DNA of 64,000 nt, from the NCBI RefSeq assembly GCF_000190575.1, contig NC_015164.1:3244501-3308500 (forward strand), read 5' to 3'. Each line of letters starts with the position of its first letter. Positions within the stretch are counted from its first letter, which is position 1. The notes beneath the pieces were generated by a model that worked only from the letters and a program-made list of their open reading frames with translations, was not told the DNA's origin and ran no database searches. This document shows positions 1 through 11,920 of this stretch, piece by piece. This DNA comes from Phocaeicola salanitronis DSM 18170. GTDB taxonomy: Bacteria; Bacteroidota; Bacteroidia; Bacteroidales; Bacteroidaceae. A program made the position numbers and the translations under genes.

Positions 1-110
1 AAGTAGGAACCAACTTCGAATGCGGTATCAGCCTGACCAATTGCAACGACTTGAAAGTCGGTGATGTCATCGAGACATTCGAAGAAGTGGAAGTGAAACA
101 AACTTTATAA
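1..110 (+). CDS. infB: Translation initiation factor IF-2, C-terminal end (partial)
   Basis: Only the last 35 codons are in the window; the frame opens at base 3 and stops at 108-110. The visible peptide has the glycine/cysteine-rich turn (NFECGIS) followed by [18 protein letters not shown], which is how bacterial IF-2 domain IV ends. IF-2 is the GTPase that delivers initiator fMet-tRNA to the 30S subunit. The GTPase domain lies outside the window, so the call rests on this tail alone. It is followed by a hairpin and the cvpA-suf cluster on the same strand. Confidence 0.85.
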   Translation, partial: VGTNFECGISLTNCNDLKVGDVIETFEEVEVKQTL

Positions 111-115
111 TCAAT

Positions 116-192
116 GAATAATTAGCAATGAACAATGAATAACGAGTGGAAGGAATGCATCTTCGTTATTCATTGTTCATTGTTAGTTATTC
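116..192. repeat. Imperfect inverted repeat (hairpin) between infB and cvpA
   Basis: Two 30-bp arms (116-145 and 163-192) are reverse complements with two mismatches, separated by 17 bases. The arms are built from degenerate units of about 7 bases (AATGAAT/AATGAAC). It could act as a terminator or mRNA-stabilising hairpin, but there is no clean U-tract. Similar heptad-based hairpins recur in other gaps of this window. Confidence 0.75.
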
Positions 193-214
193 ATTATTAA
201 TTGTTAATTAGAAA

Positions 215-715
215 GTGTCTCCGCTAGACTGGTTTATAGCAGGTATAATTGCTTTGGGAGTTGCCATAGGTTGTATAAAAGGAGCCATCCGGCAATTGGC
301 TTCCATTGTGGGACTGCTTACAGGTTTGCTGGTAGCACGTGCCTTGTTTGTGGTTGTGGGGGACAGACTGGGTGAAGAGTTAGGTACTTCGGTTACGTTT
401 GCCCGTATATTGGCATTTATTCTAATCGGCGTATTGGTGCCGGTTGTTTTTCTTTTTTTGTCTTCTGCGTTGACCCGTATCGTGAATGGATTGCAGCTGG
501 GATGGGTCAATCGGCTCTTAGGCGCAGGATTGGGAGCTGTCAAGTATATGCTATTAGTGAGCATTGCCATCCATTGTCTGGAATTTATTGATTCTGAAGA
601 TAGCTTAATCACCTCAACCAATAAGCAACAATCTTTGTTATATATTCCGGTAAAGGATAGTGCAAGCTATTTTTATCCGGTCATAAAGGACGTTACGAAA
701 AAATTAATCAATTGA
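215..715 (+). CDS. CvpA family inner-membrane protein
   Basis: A 166-residue hydrophobic protein starting at a GTG codon. The N-terminus (SPLDWFIAGIIALGVAIGCIKG) and the following long hydrophobic segments match the CvpA/colicin V production family: four predicted membrane segments around residues 5-22, 27-46, 63-85 and 103-120, then a short polar tail. CvpA proteins are linked to envelope homeostasis and bile tolerance in other bacteria; the biochemical role is unknown. Its stop is 3 bases before sufB, so it is probably co-transcribed with the suf genes. No ATG lies close upstream in frame, which supports GTG. Confidence 0.8.
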   Translation: MSPLDWFIAGIIALGVAIGCIKGAIRQLASIVGLLTGLLVARALFVVVGDRLGEELGTSVTFARILAFILIGVLVPVVFLFLSSALTRIVNGLQLGWVNRLLGAGLGAVKYMLLVSIAIHCLEFIDSEDSLITSTNKQQSLLYIPVKDSASYFYPVIKDVTKKLIN

Positions 716-718
716 TAT

Positions 719-2170
719 ATGCAGTTAGAACCCAATAAATATGTAAAAGAATTAACCCAGGAAAAGTACAAGTACGGATTTACGACGGATGTTCAGACTG
801 ATATAATCGAAAAAGGGCTGAACGAAGATGTCGTGCGGTTGATTTCTGCCAAAAAGCAGGAGCCAGACTGGTTGCTTGACTTCCGATTGAAGGCATTCCG
901 GTATTGGCAGACATTGGAAATGCCGACATGGGCGCACTTGACGATTCCTGAAATCGATTATCAGGCTATTTCGTATTATGCTGATCCGACAAAGAAGAAA
1001 GACGGTCCGAAAAGCCTGGAGGATGTAGACCCGGAACTATTGAAAACGTTTAATAAGTTGGGCATTCCCTTGGAAGAACAACTTGCCTTGAGTGGTATGG
1101 CTGTAGATGCAGTCATGGACTCTGTTTCGGTCAAGACAACATTTAAAGAGACCTTGATGGAGAAGGGCATTATTTTCTGCTCCATGAGCGAGGCTGTGCG
1201 TGAACATCCGGATTTGGTGAAGAAATACTTAGGTTCGGTAGTAGGCTATCGCGATAATTTCTTTGCCGCACTTAATTCGGCAGTGTTCAGTGACGGTTCG
1301 TTTGTCTATATTCCGAAAGGTGTACGTTGTCCGATGGAACTTTCGACTTATTTCCGTATCAATGCGGCAAATACGGGACAATTCGAGCGTACGCTAATCG
1401 TGGCGGATGATGACAGCTATGTGTCTTACTTGGAAGGTTGTACGGCTCCGATGCGTGACGAGAACCAACTTCATGCCGCGATTGTGGAGATTGTGGTAAT
1501 GAATCGGGCTGAAGTCAAATATTCGACGGTACAGAACTGGTATCCGGGTGATGCTGAAGGTAAAGGAGGCGTGTATAACTTTGTGACCAAGCGGGGCAAC
1601 TGTAAGGGAAGAGACAGCAAACTGTCGTGGACGCAGGTTGAAACCGGTTCGGCAATTACCTGGAAATATCCCAGTTGCATTTTGAGCGGAGACAACTCGA
1701 CGGCTGAGTTTTATTCGGTTGCCGTCACAAACAATTTCCAGCAGGCGGATACGGGGACGAAGATGATTCATTTAGGAAAGAATACCCGTTCGACAATTGT
1801 AAGCAAGGGCATCAGTGCCGGACGGAGCCAGAATTCATACCGTGGATTGGTGCGTGTGTCAGAGAAGGCGGATAATGCCCGTAACTATAGCCAATGCGAC
1901 TCTTTGCTGTTGGGAAGCCATTGCGGAGCGCATACATTCCCTTATATGGATATTCACAACGAGACTGCAGTGGTAGAGCATGAGGCGACAACCTCGAAAA
2001 TATCGGAAGACCAGTTGTTTTATTGTAACCAGCGGGGCATCCCGACCGAAGACGCTGTAGGCTTGATTGTAAACGGTTATGCAAAAGAAGTATTGAATAA
2101 ACTTCCGATGGAGTTTGCCGTAGAAGCTCAAAAACTGCTTTCGGTTTCGTTGGAGGGAAGCGTAGGATAA
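719..2170 (+). CDS. sufB: Fe-S cluster assembly protein SufB
   Basis: A 483-residue scaffold subunit of the SufBCD complex, which assembles Fe-S clusters in the cytoplasm using ATP hydrolysis by SufC and sulfur from SufS. The length and the C-terminal half ([32 protein letters not shown], then the beta-helix and [17 protein letters not shown]) are typical of SufB. It is the first of four suf genes in order B-C-D-S. Neither sufA nor sufE/sufU is present here, so the sulfur-transfer partner must lie elsewhere. The start is set by the ATG 3 bases after the upstream stop. Confidence 0.97.
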   Translation: MQLEPNKYVKELTQEKYKYGFTTDVQTDIIEKGLNEDVVRLISAKKQEPDWLLDFRLKAFRYWQTLEMPTWAHLTIPEIDYQAISYYADPTKKKDGPKSLEDVDPELLKTFNKLGIPLEEQLALSGMAVDAVMDSVSVKTTFKETLMEKGIIFCSMSEAVREHPDLVKKYLGSVVGYRDNFFAALNSAVFSDGSFVYIPKGVRCPMELSTYFRINAANTGQFERTLIVADDDSYVSYLEGCTAPMRDENQLHAAIVEIVVMNRAEVKYSTVQNWYPGDAEGKGGVYNFVTKRGNCKGRDSKLSWTQVETGSAITWKYPSCILSGDNSTAEFYSVAVTNNFQQADTGTKMIHLGKNTRSTIVSKGISAGRSQNSYRGLVRVSEKADNARNYSQCDSLLLGSHCGAHTFPYMDIHNETAVVEHEATTSKISEDQLFYCNQRGIPTEDAVGLIVNGYAKEVLNKLPMEFAVEAQKLLSVSLEGSVG

Positions 2171-2175
2171 TGAAG

Positions 2176-2269
2176 AATTAAGAATGAAGAATGATGAATT
2201 AAATATGCAATGAGGAATGGGGGATGAGGAATCTGTTGATTCTTCATTCTTCATTCTTCATTCTTAATT
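2176..2269. repeat. Inverted repeat inside the suf operon (sufB-sufC gap)
   Basis: Perfect 19-bp arms at 2176-2194 and 2251-2269, made of repeated GAATGAA heptads, fill nearly the whole 109-base gap. The hairpin would form in the sufBC mRNA. No promoter or gene is visible here. Confidence 0.75.
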
Positions 2270-2279
2270 TATAAAGTTT

Positions 2280-3032
2280 ATGTTAGAAATAAAAGATTTA
2301 CATGCCTCGATTAATGGCAAAGAAATATTGAAGGGAATTAACCTGACGGTAAAGACGGGTGAGGTGCATGCGATTATGGGACCGAACGGTTCGGGAAAGA
2401 GTACGCTGAGTAATGTATTGGTAGGACATCCGGCATACGAGGTGACTCGAGGTTCGGTCATTTTCGACGGGAAAGACCTTTTGGCGATGAGTCCGGAAGA
2501 CCGGAGTCATGAAGGATTGTTCTTATCGTTCCAGTATCCGGTAGAGATTCCGGGAGTGAGTATGGTGAATTTTATGCGTTCGGCTGTAAACGAACAACGT
2601 AAATATAAAGGACTTCCGGCACTGACTGCCAGCGAGTTCTTGAAACTGATGCGCCAGAAACGGGAAGTGGTAGAACTGGATAGCAAGCTGGCAAACCGTT
2701 CGGTGAACGAAGGATTCTCGGGTGGAGAAAAGAAGCGGAACGAAATCTTCCAGATGGCAATGCTGGAACCGAAGCTGAGTATTTTGGATGAAACGGATTC
2801 GGGACTGGATATTGATGCGTTGCGCATTGTAGCGGAAGGGGTGAACAAACTGAAAACCCCGAATACCAGTTGCATCGTCATTACCCATTACCAACGTTTG
2901 TTGGATTATATCAAGCCGGATATTGTACATGTATTATATAAAGGCAAGATTGTGAAGACAGCAGGTCCCGAACTGGCATTGGAACTGGAAGAAAAAGGTT
3001 ATGATTGGATAAAGAAAGAATTGGGAGAGTGA
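2280..3032 (+). CDS. sufC: Fe-S cluster assembly ATPase SufC
   Basis: A 250-residue ABC-type ATPase that powers SufB-SufD. The Walker A motif GPNGSGKST lies near residue 34, the signature [14 protein letters not shown] near residue 146, and the Walker [11 protein letters not shown] is the SufC-specific form. It is a soluble cytoplasmic ABC subunit and not a transporter component, as shown by the suf neighbours and the absence of a membrane partner. sufD starts 2 bases after its stop, suggesting translational coupling. Confidence 0.97.
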   Translation: MLEIKDLHASINGKEILKGINLTVKTGEVHAIMGPNGSGKSTLSNVLVGHPAYEVTRGSVIFDGKDLLAMSPEDRSHEGLFLSFQYPVEIPGVSMVNFMRSAVNEQRKYKGLPALTASEFLKLMRQKREVVELDSKLANRSVNEGFSGGEKKRNEIFQMAMLEPKLSILDETDSGLDIDALRIVAEGVNKLKTPNTSCIVITHYQRLLDYIKPDIVHVLYKGKIVKTAGPELALELEEKGYDWIKKELGE

Positions 3033-3034
3033 AT

Positions 3035-4378
3035 ATGAAGGCAGAACAACAGTATATTGACCTTTTCACACAATGTGAGGCATTGATTTGCCGGCATAGT
3101 GCGGAAGGACTGAATGCGCCGAGGGCAAAAGCTTTTGCCGATTTTGAACGGCTGGGTTTTCCTACGCGTAAGCAGGAAAAATACAAATATACGGAGGTTG
3201 GGAAGTATTTTGCTCCGGATTTCGGATTGAATCTGAACCGCTTGGAGTTTCCGGTAAATCCGTATGAGGTATTCAAGTGTGATGTGCCCAATATGAGTAC
3301 TTCCTTGTACTTTGTTATCAATGATTCGTTTGACAAGCATGACCATCCTTCTGCACAATTGCCGGAAGGTGTGCTTTTCGGAAGCCTGAAAGAGCTGGCT
3401 GTGCAGCATCCGGATTTGATAAAAAATCATTATGGAAAGCTTGCCGATACATCGAAAGACGGGCTTACGGCGTTCAATACGATGTTTGCTCAAGACGGTG
3501 TGTTGATGTATGTCCCCAAGAATGTAGTGATAGAAAAGCCCATTCAGTTGGTGAATATTCTGCGTGCGGATGTTGATACATTGTCGAACCGCCGTTTGCT
3601 GATTATTTTGGAAGAGGGTGCTCAAGCTAAGTTGTTGGTGTGTGACCATGCCATGGATAATGTGAATTTTCTTTCTACTCAGGTGACAGAAGTCTTTGTA
3701 GGGGAGAATGCTTACTTTGATTTGTATGAGTTGGAAGAAACACATAACAGTACCGTCCGTTTCAGTCAGTTGTTCGTAGAACAGCAGGCAGGAAGCAATG
3801 TCTTGTTGAACGGCATGACGCTGCATAACGGGACGACACGAAACACTACCGAAGTGCAGCTTGTGGGACGTGGGGCAGAGATAAGTCTGTGTGGCATGGC
3901 GATAGCCGATAAGAATGAACAGATAGATAACCATACGACAATAGACCACAAGGTACCTGACTGTACCAGCAATGAACTCTTTAAATATGTGCTCGATGAC
4001 CAGGCGGTAGGTGCATTTGCCGGTAAGGTGTTGGTGCGTGAAGGTGCCCAGCATACTTCTTCCCAGCAGACGAACCGGAATATTTGTGCAACCCGTGAGG
4101 CCCGGATGTATACCCAGCCCCAGCTGGAAATCTATGCGGATGATGTGAAGTGTTCGCATGGAGCTACGGTAGGGCAGTTGGACGAAAACGCCTTGTTCTA
4201 TATGCAGCAGCGAGGTATTCCGTTGAAAGAAGCCCGCTTGTTGCTGATGTTTGCTTTTGTCAACGAGGTAATTGATTACATCCGGATGGATGCTTTGAAA
4301 GACCGTCTGCACCGTTTGGTAGAAAAACGCTTCCGTGGCGAACTGAACAAGTGCCAAGGGTGTGCGATATGTAAATGA
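3035..4378 (+). CDS. sufD: Fe-S cluster assembly protein SufD
   Basis: A 447-residue paralogue of SufB and partner in the SufBC2D scaffold. The C-terminal region (RNICATREARMYTQPQLEIYADDVKCSHGATVGQLDENALFYMQQRGIP) is diagnostic of SufD. I chose the ATG at 3035, directly after the sufC stop; an in-frame upstream start at 3005 would overlap sufC by 28 bases and add ten non-conserved residues. It ends with a cysteine-rich tail (KCQGCAICK), also seen in SufD of other Bacteroidales as far as I recall. Confidence 0.95.
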   Translation: MKAEQQYIDLFTQCEALICRHSAEGLNAPRAKAFADFERLGFPTRKQEKYKYTEVGKYFAPDFGLNLNRLEFPVNPYEVFKCDVPNMSTSLYFVINDSFDKHDHPSAQLPEGVLFGSLKELAVQHPDLIKNHYGKLADTSKDGLTAFNTMFAQDGVLMYVPKNVVIEKPIQLVNILRADVDTLSNRRLLIILEEGAQAKLLVCDHAMDNVNFLSTQVTEVFVGENAYFDLYELEETHNSTVRFSQLFVEQQAGSNVLLNGMTLHNGTTRNTTEVQLVGRGAEISLCGMAIADKNEQIDNHTTIDHKVPDCTSNELFKYVLDDQAVGAFAGKVLVREGAQHTSSQQTNRNICATREARMYTQPQLEIYADDVKCSHGATVGQLDENALFYMQQRGIPLKEARLLLMFAFVNEVIDYIRMDALKDRLHRLVEKRFRGELNKCQGCAICK

Positions 4379-4480
4379 GTTTTTTGAGTTTTTAAGTTTG
4401 TAAGTTCTTAAGTTGACGTGATAGGGATTTAAAACTTAAAAACTCAAGGACCCAAGAACTCAAAAACTCAAGAACTTAAT
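4379..4480. repeat. Imperfect inverted repeat in the sufD-sufS gap
   Basis: The 102-base gap is filled by AAGTTTKTAAGTT-like direct units followed by their complement (AACTCAAGAACTCAAAAACTC). The TTGAGTTTTTAAGTTT segment near 4385 pairs with AAACTTAAAAACTCAA near 4431-4446. It is of the same heptad style as the hairpins at 116 and 2176 but with unrelated sequence. Confidence 0.65.
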
Positions 4481-5695
4481 ATGTACGATATTTCAAAAAT
4501 CAGAGAAGATTTCCCGATTCTTTCACGAACGGTATATGGGAAGCCTCTTGTATATTTAGACAATGGAGCGACAACTCAAAAGCCACGTTGTGTGGTAGAG
4601 TCAATTACCGATGAGTATTATTCGGTAAATGCCAATGTGCATCGGGGGGTTCATTTCCTTTCACAACAAGCTACTAATCTGCACGAAGCTTCGCGCGAGA
4701 CTGTGAGGAAATTCATCAATGCCCGCAGTACAAGCGAAATCGTTTTTACCCGGGGGACTACGGAGAGCATCAATCTGGTGGCCTCCACTTTTGCGGACAG
4801 CCAGATGCAGGCAGGCGATGAAGTGATTGTGTCGGTCATGGAGCATCATAGCAATATTGTTTCGTGGCAATTACAGGCAGCCCGTAAAGGAATTGTATTG
4901 AAAGTAATCCCGATGAACGACCGGGGAGAATTGTTGCTGGATGAATACGAGAAGCTTTTTTCTCCACGTACCCGTATCGTGTCGGTAACTCATGTATCCA
5001 ATGTGTTGGGTACGGTTAATCCGGTAGATAAATTAATAGAGATAGCGCATGCCCACAATGTGCCGGTCTTGATTGACGGGGCGCAAAGCATTCCTCATTT
5101 GCCGGTAGATGTACAGAAGTTGGATGCCGATTTTTATGTATTCAGCGGACATAAGGTATACGGACCGACAGGCATCGGTGTATTGTACGGCAAAGAAACG
5201 TGGCTTGACAAGCTTCCTCCCTATCAGGGCGGGGGAGAAATGATTAAGAATGTAAGTTTTGAGAAAACAACATTTAATGAACTGCCCTTCAAATTCGAGG
5301 CGGGCACACCCGATTATATCGGCAGTACAGCCTTGGCTAAAGCATTGGATTATGTGTCTGCAATCGGTATGGAGAATATTGAGGCATACGAACATGAATT
5401 GACTTCCTATGCAATGGAACGCTTGAAAGCAATTCCGGGTATGCGTATCTTCGGCGAAGCAGAGCAAAAAGGAGCGGTTATTTCATTCTTAGTCGGAAAC
5501 ATTCATCATTTTGATATGGGAACCTTGCTCGACCGGTTGGGCATTGCCGTCCGTACCGGACATCATTGTGCCGAGCCGCTGATGCATCGGTTGGGGATAG
5601 AAGGTACGGTCCGTGCATCGTTTGCGCTTTACAATACGAAGGAAGAAATAGATACTTTGGTAGCCGGTATTGAACGGGTAGTGAAAATGTTTTGA
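4481..5695 (+). CDS. sufS: Cysteine desulfurase SufS
   Basis: A 404-residue class V aminotransferase-fold enzyme that removes sulfur from cysteine as an enzyme persulfide for the SufBCD scaffold. The PLP lysine is K225 in FSGHKVYG and the persulfide cysteine is C363 in RTGHHCAEPLM. Both positions and the total length agree with type II (SufS/CsdA) desulfurases rather than IscS/NifS. It is the last gene of the cvpA-sufBCDS cluster. A repeat element begins two bases after its stop codon. Confidence 0.96.
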   Translation: MYDISKIREDFPILSRTVYGKPLVYLDNGATTQKPRCVVESITDEYYSVNANVHRGVHFLSQQATNLHEASRETVRKFINARSTSEIVFTRGTTESINLVASTFADSQMQAGDEVIVSVMEHHSNIVSWQLQAARKGIVLKVIPMNDRGELLLDEYEKLFSPRTRIVSVTHVSNVLGTVNPVDKLIEIAHAHNVPVLIDGAQSIPHLPVDVQKLDADFYVFSGHKVYGPTGIGVLYGKETWLDKLPPYQGGGEMIKNVSFEKTTFNELPFKFEAGTPDYIGSTALAKALDYVSAIGMENIEAYEHELTSYAMERLKAIPGMRIFGEAEQKGAVISFLVGNIHHFDMGTLLDRLGIAVRTGHHCAEPLMHRLGIEGTVRASFALYNTKEEIDTLVAGIERVVKMF

Positions 5696-5697
5696 TA

Positions 5698-5873
5698 AGA
5701 GCCTGTTTAAATTTTGCTCAGGTTAATTTTGCGAATTGTTTTCGAGGATGTTTTTCTGATTTTATGAGGAGGATAGCGGGCTATCTGACGAATAAAATCG
5801 GGAAAACAGACCGGAAACAAACGCAAAAGAACCTGATAGAATATTACTTTATTGGAAAATTTAAACAGGCTCT
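5698..5873. repeat. Repeat element with terminal inverted repeats, copy 1
   Basis: A 176-bp element bounded by perfect 18-bp inverted repeats (5698-5715 and 5856-5873, AGAGCCTGTTTAAATTTT and its complement). Its interior carries GAGGATAGCGGGCTATCTGACGAA (split here as GAGGAKAGCGGGC and TATCTGACGAA), shared with copies at 28836 and 32650. The small open frames inside are weak (64 codons) and probably incidental. The structure resembles a MITE: terminal repeats, no transposase. Copies 2 and 3 share a different terminal sequence, so copy 1 is a diverged relative. Confidence 0.75.
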
Positions 5874-5934
5874 AAATGAAGAATGAAGAATGAGGAGTCT
5901 TGTTAACGACCTCTTATTCTTCATTCTTTATTTT
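5874..5934. terminator. Hairpin between convergent sufS and the GH63-like gene
   Basis: GAAGAATGAAGAATGAGG pairs with CCTCTTATTCTTCATTC around a short loop with GTTAACG, followed by a T-rich stretch (TTTATTTTTTATTT). It lies between convergent genes and can serve as a bidirectional terminator. Confidence 0.6.
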
Positions 5935-7851
5935 TTATTTACCAAAGTCTTCATACATCATCAGCAGGTGCGAAGCACTCCAACTGAAGTGTGAAGCTTG
6001 AAGCAGTTCGCCATTATGTGTGCCATAATTTTCATGAATCGGCGCATCACCGGTCAGCCCTTGGCAACGGTCGAATACTTGCATTGTATATTTATCTGCT
6101 AACTCTTTGTAACCATAATTGCGTAATCCACGAATGGCTTGATACGTCTGGTCAAGCCAGATAGGACCTCTCCAATATCCGTTCGGGTCACATTTGGGAT
6201 TGTCTGCAGCAGCTGTCGGGAAAGGAATATACGTTGAGAACTTGGTTGTGTCGGTCAACAGCACCAGTGCTTTTTCCATTTGTTCCTTGCTGGCTATCTT
6301 TGTCCAAAAGGGTGTATATCCTTCACATGCAGGCTCTGCAATGAAGCTGCCGTCAGCGATGCGTTTGTCACAGAACCATCCTATCTTGTCGTTAAAGAAA
6401 TAATCAGCAACTTTATCGCTGTAGTCCGGTCCGTCGAAACTGCTTCCGATGAGTCCGGCGAACTTTTTCAGCAATTTGCATTCGTATGCTAAATACGCAT
6501 TGAGGTCGACGCTTTCCTGATCAAGACTCCATGCATCGCTTCCGTTTTTCAGCATCTTGGCATTGTCGAAACGAATCGCATTGTCCATGCCGCTTTCCCA
6601 TCCGGCTGCTTCCAGTGTTCCGTCGGTTGAGCCGAATTCACACATGCCGTTACGGTTATGGTCACGTTTTTGATACCACCATTTATAATAAGCGAGCAGC
6701 TGCGGATACATTTCTTTTACAAATGCGGTGTCTTGGTTGTAAGTGAAGATTTCGTCCACAGCCCAGCATACCAAGGGTGGTTTGCTGTCGCGTGCATTGT
6801 TCTCGGCGGAGTTGGTATAGATACAGTCGATAATCATGCCGTCCGGCTGCTGGTAATCAAACATGGCACGGATGTTATTTTTTGCCAGTTCAGGCGCAAA
6901 GCGTGCCAATGCTGCCGAGAAACGCCAGCTGTCCCATGCCCAAAAGCCAATGAAATAAGGTACGGCATGGCTGGGGATAACTCCTTCATGCAGAAGGCCT
7001 TCACGATGTGTACGCCAGTTAGAGATGAGGGTGACGGCTGATTTTACAGCTACACGGTCGTATTCATGCTTCATGTCTTTGCGTAAAATCTTTTGCAGGT
7101 AAGTTTGCCAGCGGTCGTCGTTCTTTTGCAGCGCCGCTTCGGTATTTTGAAGTAGGGCGATGCTTTTCTGTGTACCTGATGCCAATTCTTCGTTTGTAAA
7201 ATAGAAAGAGATGGCTACATTGGTTTGGCTGCATTGCGCATCGGTTTGTGCCGTATAATTTTTGCCGTCGCATGTCAAGGTTACTCCCGGCATGAATGTC
7301 AGTTGTACGATTTCACCGTTGGGGTGACGTGCCGTAATGGTCTGATCTTCCTGTTCCAACCGGATATTGTTGTTCCAGTCTTTTCCGGTAATGATGAACC
7401 CCTTATCGGCATTGCTGGTGATTTGCAGCAGTGCTGTCGAACTGTTTATGAAATTCATACGTTGTTCGATGGTGCCGGTTTCGGAAGAGGAAGCCATGTA
7501 TACTTCACCCGGAAAATAAGAAGTGGAATCCGGTGAAAGGCCATCTGCCCCGTTTTGGAAGTCAACGCTGACTGCTGATTGTGCAAACCAGATACGGTTG
7601 TCGATGCTGAACGGCCCGCAGAATCCGTTTACCCATTTATCTGCTTGTGGAATCATGAATCCCATCCAAGAGCCGGCATCCGTAAAGCATCCGGCACGGC
7701 GGACAGTCGAGTCAGGGGTAAGCGTTATGTTTAAGATGTTGCCGAACTCATAACGGAGGTCGGTATGTGCCTCTTGTACCGTCGGGCTACAGGCGGCAAG
7801 CCCAGCGGTAAGGCAAGAGAACAATAGGGTTTTGATTGTTGTCGTATTCAT
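5935..7851 (-). CDS. GH63-like alpha-glucosidase, lipoprotein
   Basis: A 638-residue predicted lipoprotein of the glycoside hydrolase 63 (YgjK/mannosyl-oligosaccharide glucosidase) type, with an (alpha/alpha)6 barrel in the C-terminal two thirds. Visible features are the lipobox LAAC with C21, the barrel motif GFWAWDSWRFSAALARFAPE, the GYWRGPIWLDQTYQAIRGL segment, and a conserved C-terminal HFSWSASHLLMMYE. Few acidic residues follow the cysteine, so it is probably periplasmic. I chose the ATG at 7851 (MNTTTIKTLL) because it gives a clean signal peptide and sits 14 bases after the upstream lacZ-like stop; an in-frame ATG at 7875 would overlap that gene. E. coli YgjK hydrolyses alpha-1,3 and alpha-1,2 glucosyl linkages, including Glc-alpha-1,2-Gal; whether this enzyme shares that specificity is inference. 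Confidence 0.78.
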   Translation of the reverse strand: MNTTTIKTLLFSCLTAGLAACSPTVQEAHTDLRYEFGNILNITLTPDSTVRRAGCFTDAGSWMGFMIPQADKWVNGFCGPFSIDNRIWFAQSAVSVDFQNGADGLSPDSTSYFPGEVYMASSSETGTIEQRMNFINSSTALLQITSNADKGFIITGKDWNNNIRLEQEDQTITARHPNGEIVQLTFMPGVTLTCDGKNYTAQTDAQCSQTNVAISFYFTNEELASGTQKSIALLQNTEAALQKNDDRWQTYLQKILRKDMKHEYDRVAVKSAVTLISNWRTHREGLLHEGVIPSHAVPYFIGFWAWDSWRFSAALARFAPELAKNNIRAMFDYQQPDGMIIDCIYTNSAENNARDSKPPLVCWAVDEIFTYNQDTAFVKEMYPQLLAYYKWWYQKRDHNRNGMCEFGSTDGTLEAAGWESGMDNAIRFDNAKMLKNGSDAWSLDQESVDLNAYLAYECKLLKKFAGLIGSSFDGPDYSDKVADYFFNDKIGWFCDKRIADGSFIAEPACEGYTPFWTKIASKEQMEKALVLLTDTTKFSTYIPFPTAAADNPKCDPNGYWRGPIWLDQTYQAIRGLRNYGYKELADKYTMQVFDRCQGLTGDAPIHENYGTHNGELLQASHFSWSASHLLMMYEDFGK

Positions 7852-7865
7852 GGTGCTTGTGTTTG

Positions 7866-11633
<3,768 letters not shown>

Positions 11634-11637
<4 letters not shown>

Positions 11638-11912
11638 GCCCGTCCTCCTTTCCTTTTATATAATAGGTACCACAAAGCCCAAGCGCAGATGCAGCTTCCG
11701 AGGATGGCTGCCAGGGTAATGACGAACGCTTCCAATCCGATGGTAGCAAGCCCTTCGATAATCTGGCGGTTGCCTCCTACTTCCACACCCAGCAGGAACA
11801 ACAATATCCAGATAAGTGCGGTGATGACGTTGTGTATCCAGGTAAAACGGCTTTTGCGCAGCAGGAATCCGATGCACATGCCTCCCAACATGAGTCCGAT
11901 AACTGTAAACAT
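11634..11912 (-). CDS. LysO-family exporter, N-terminal half
   Basis: A 92-residue protein with three hydrophobic segments (about 3-18, 29-46 and 58-83) and a basic C-terminus (LYKRKGGRA). It matches the short N-terminal membrane region of LysO (GxxLG-x-LxR...ITxxIWxLLFxLGxxVG). Bacteroidales genomes often encode LysO as two adjacent genes, so the split is probably natural and not a frameshift. The ATG is 8 bases downstream of the preceding lipoprotein stop, within the PUL1 operon. Confidence 0.78.
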
Positions 11913-11920
11913 AATATGGA

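Noticed and set aside
2999..4357. 452-codon minus-strand open frame opposite sufD
   Set aside because: Antisense shadow of sufD, with His/Gln-rich composition typical of reversed coding sequence.
5692..5886. 64-codon open frame after sufS
   Set aside because: It lies entirely within the terminal-inverted-repeat element and has no recognisable homology; the related copies do not preserve the same protein.
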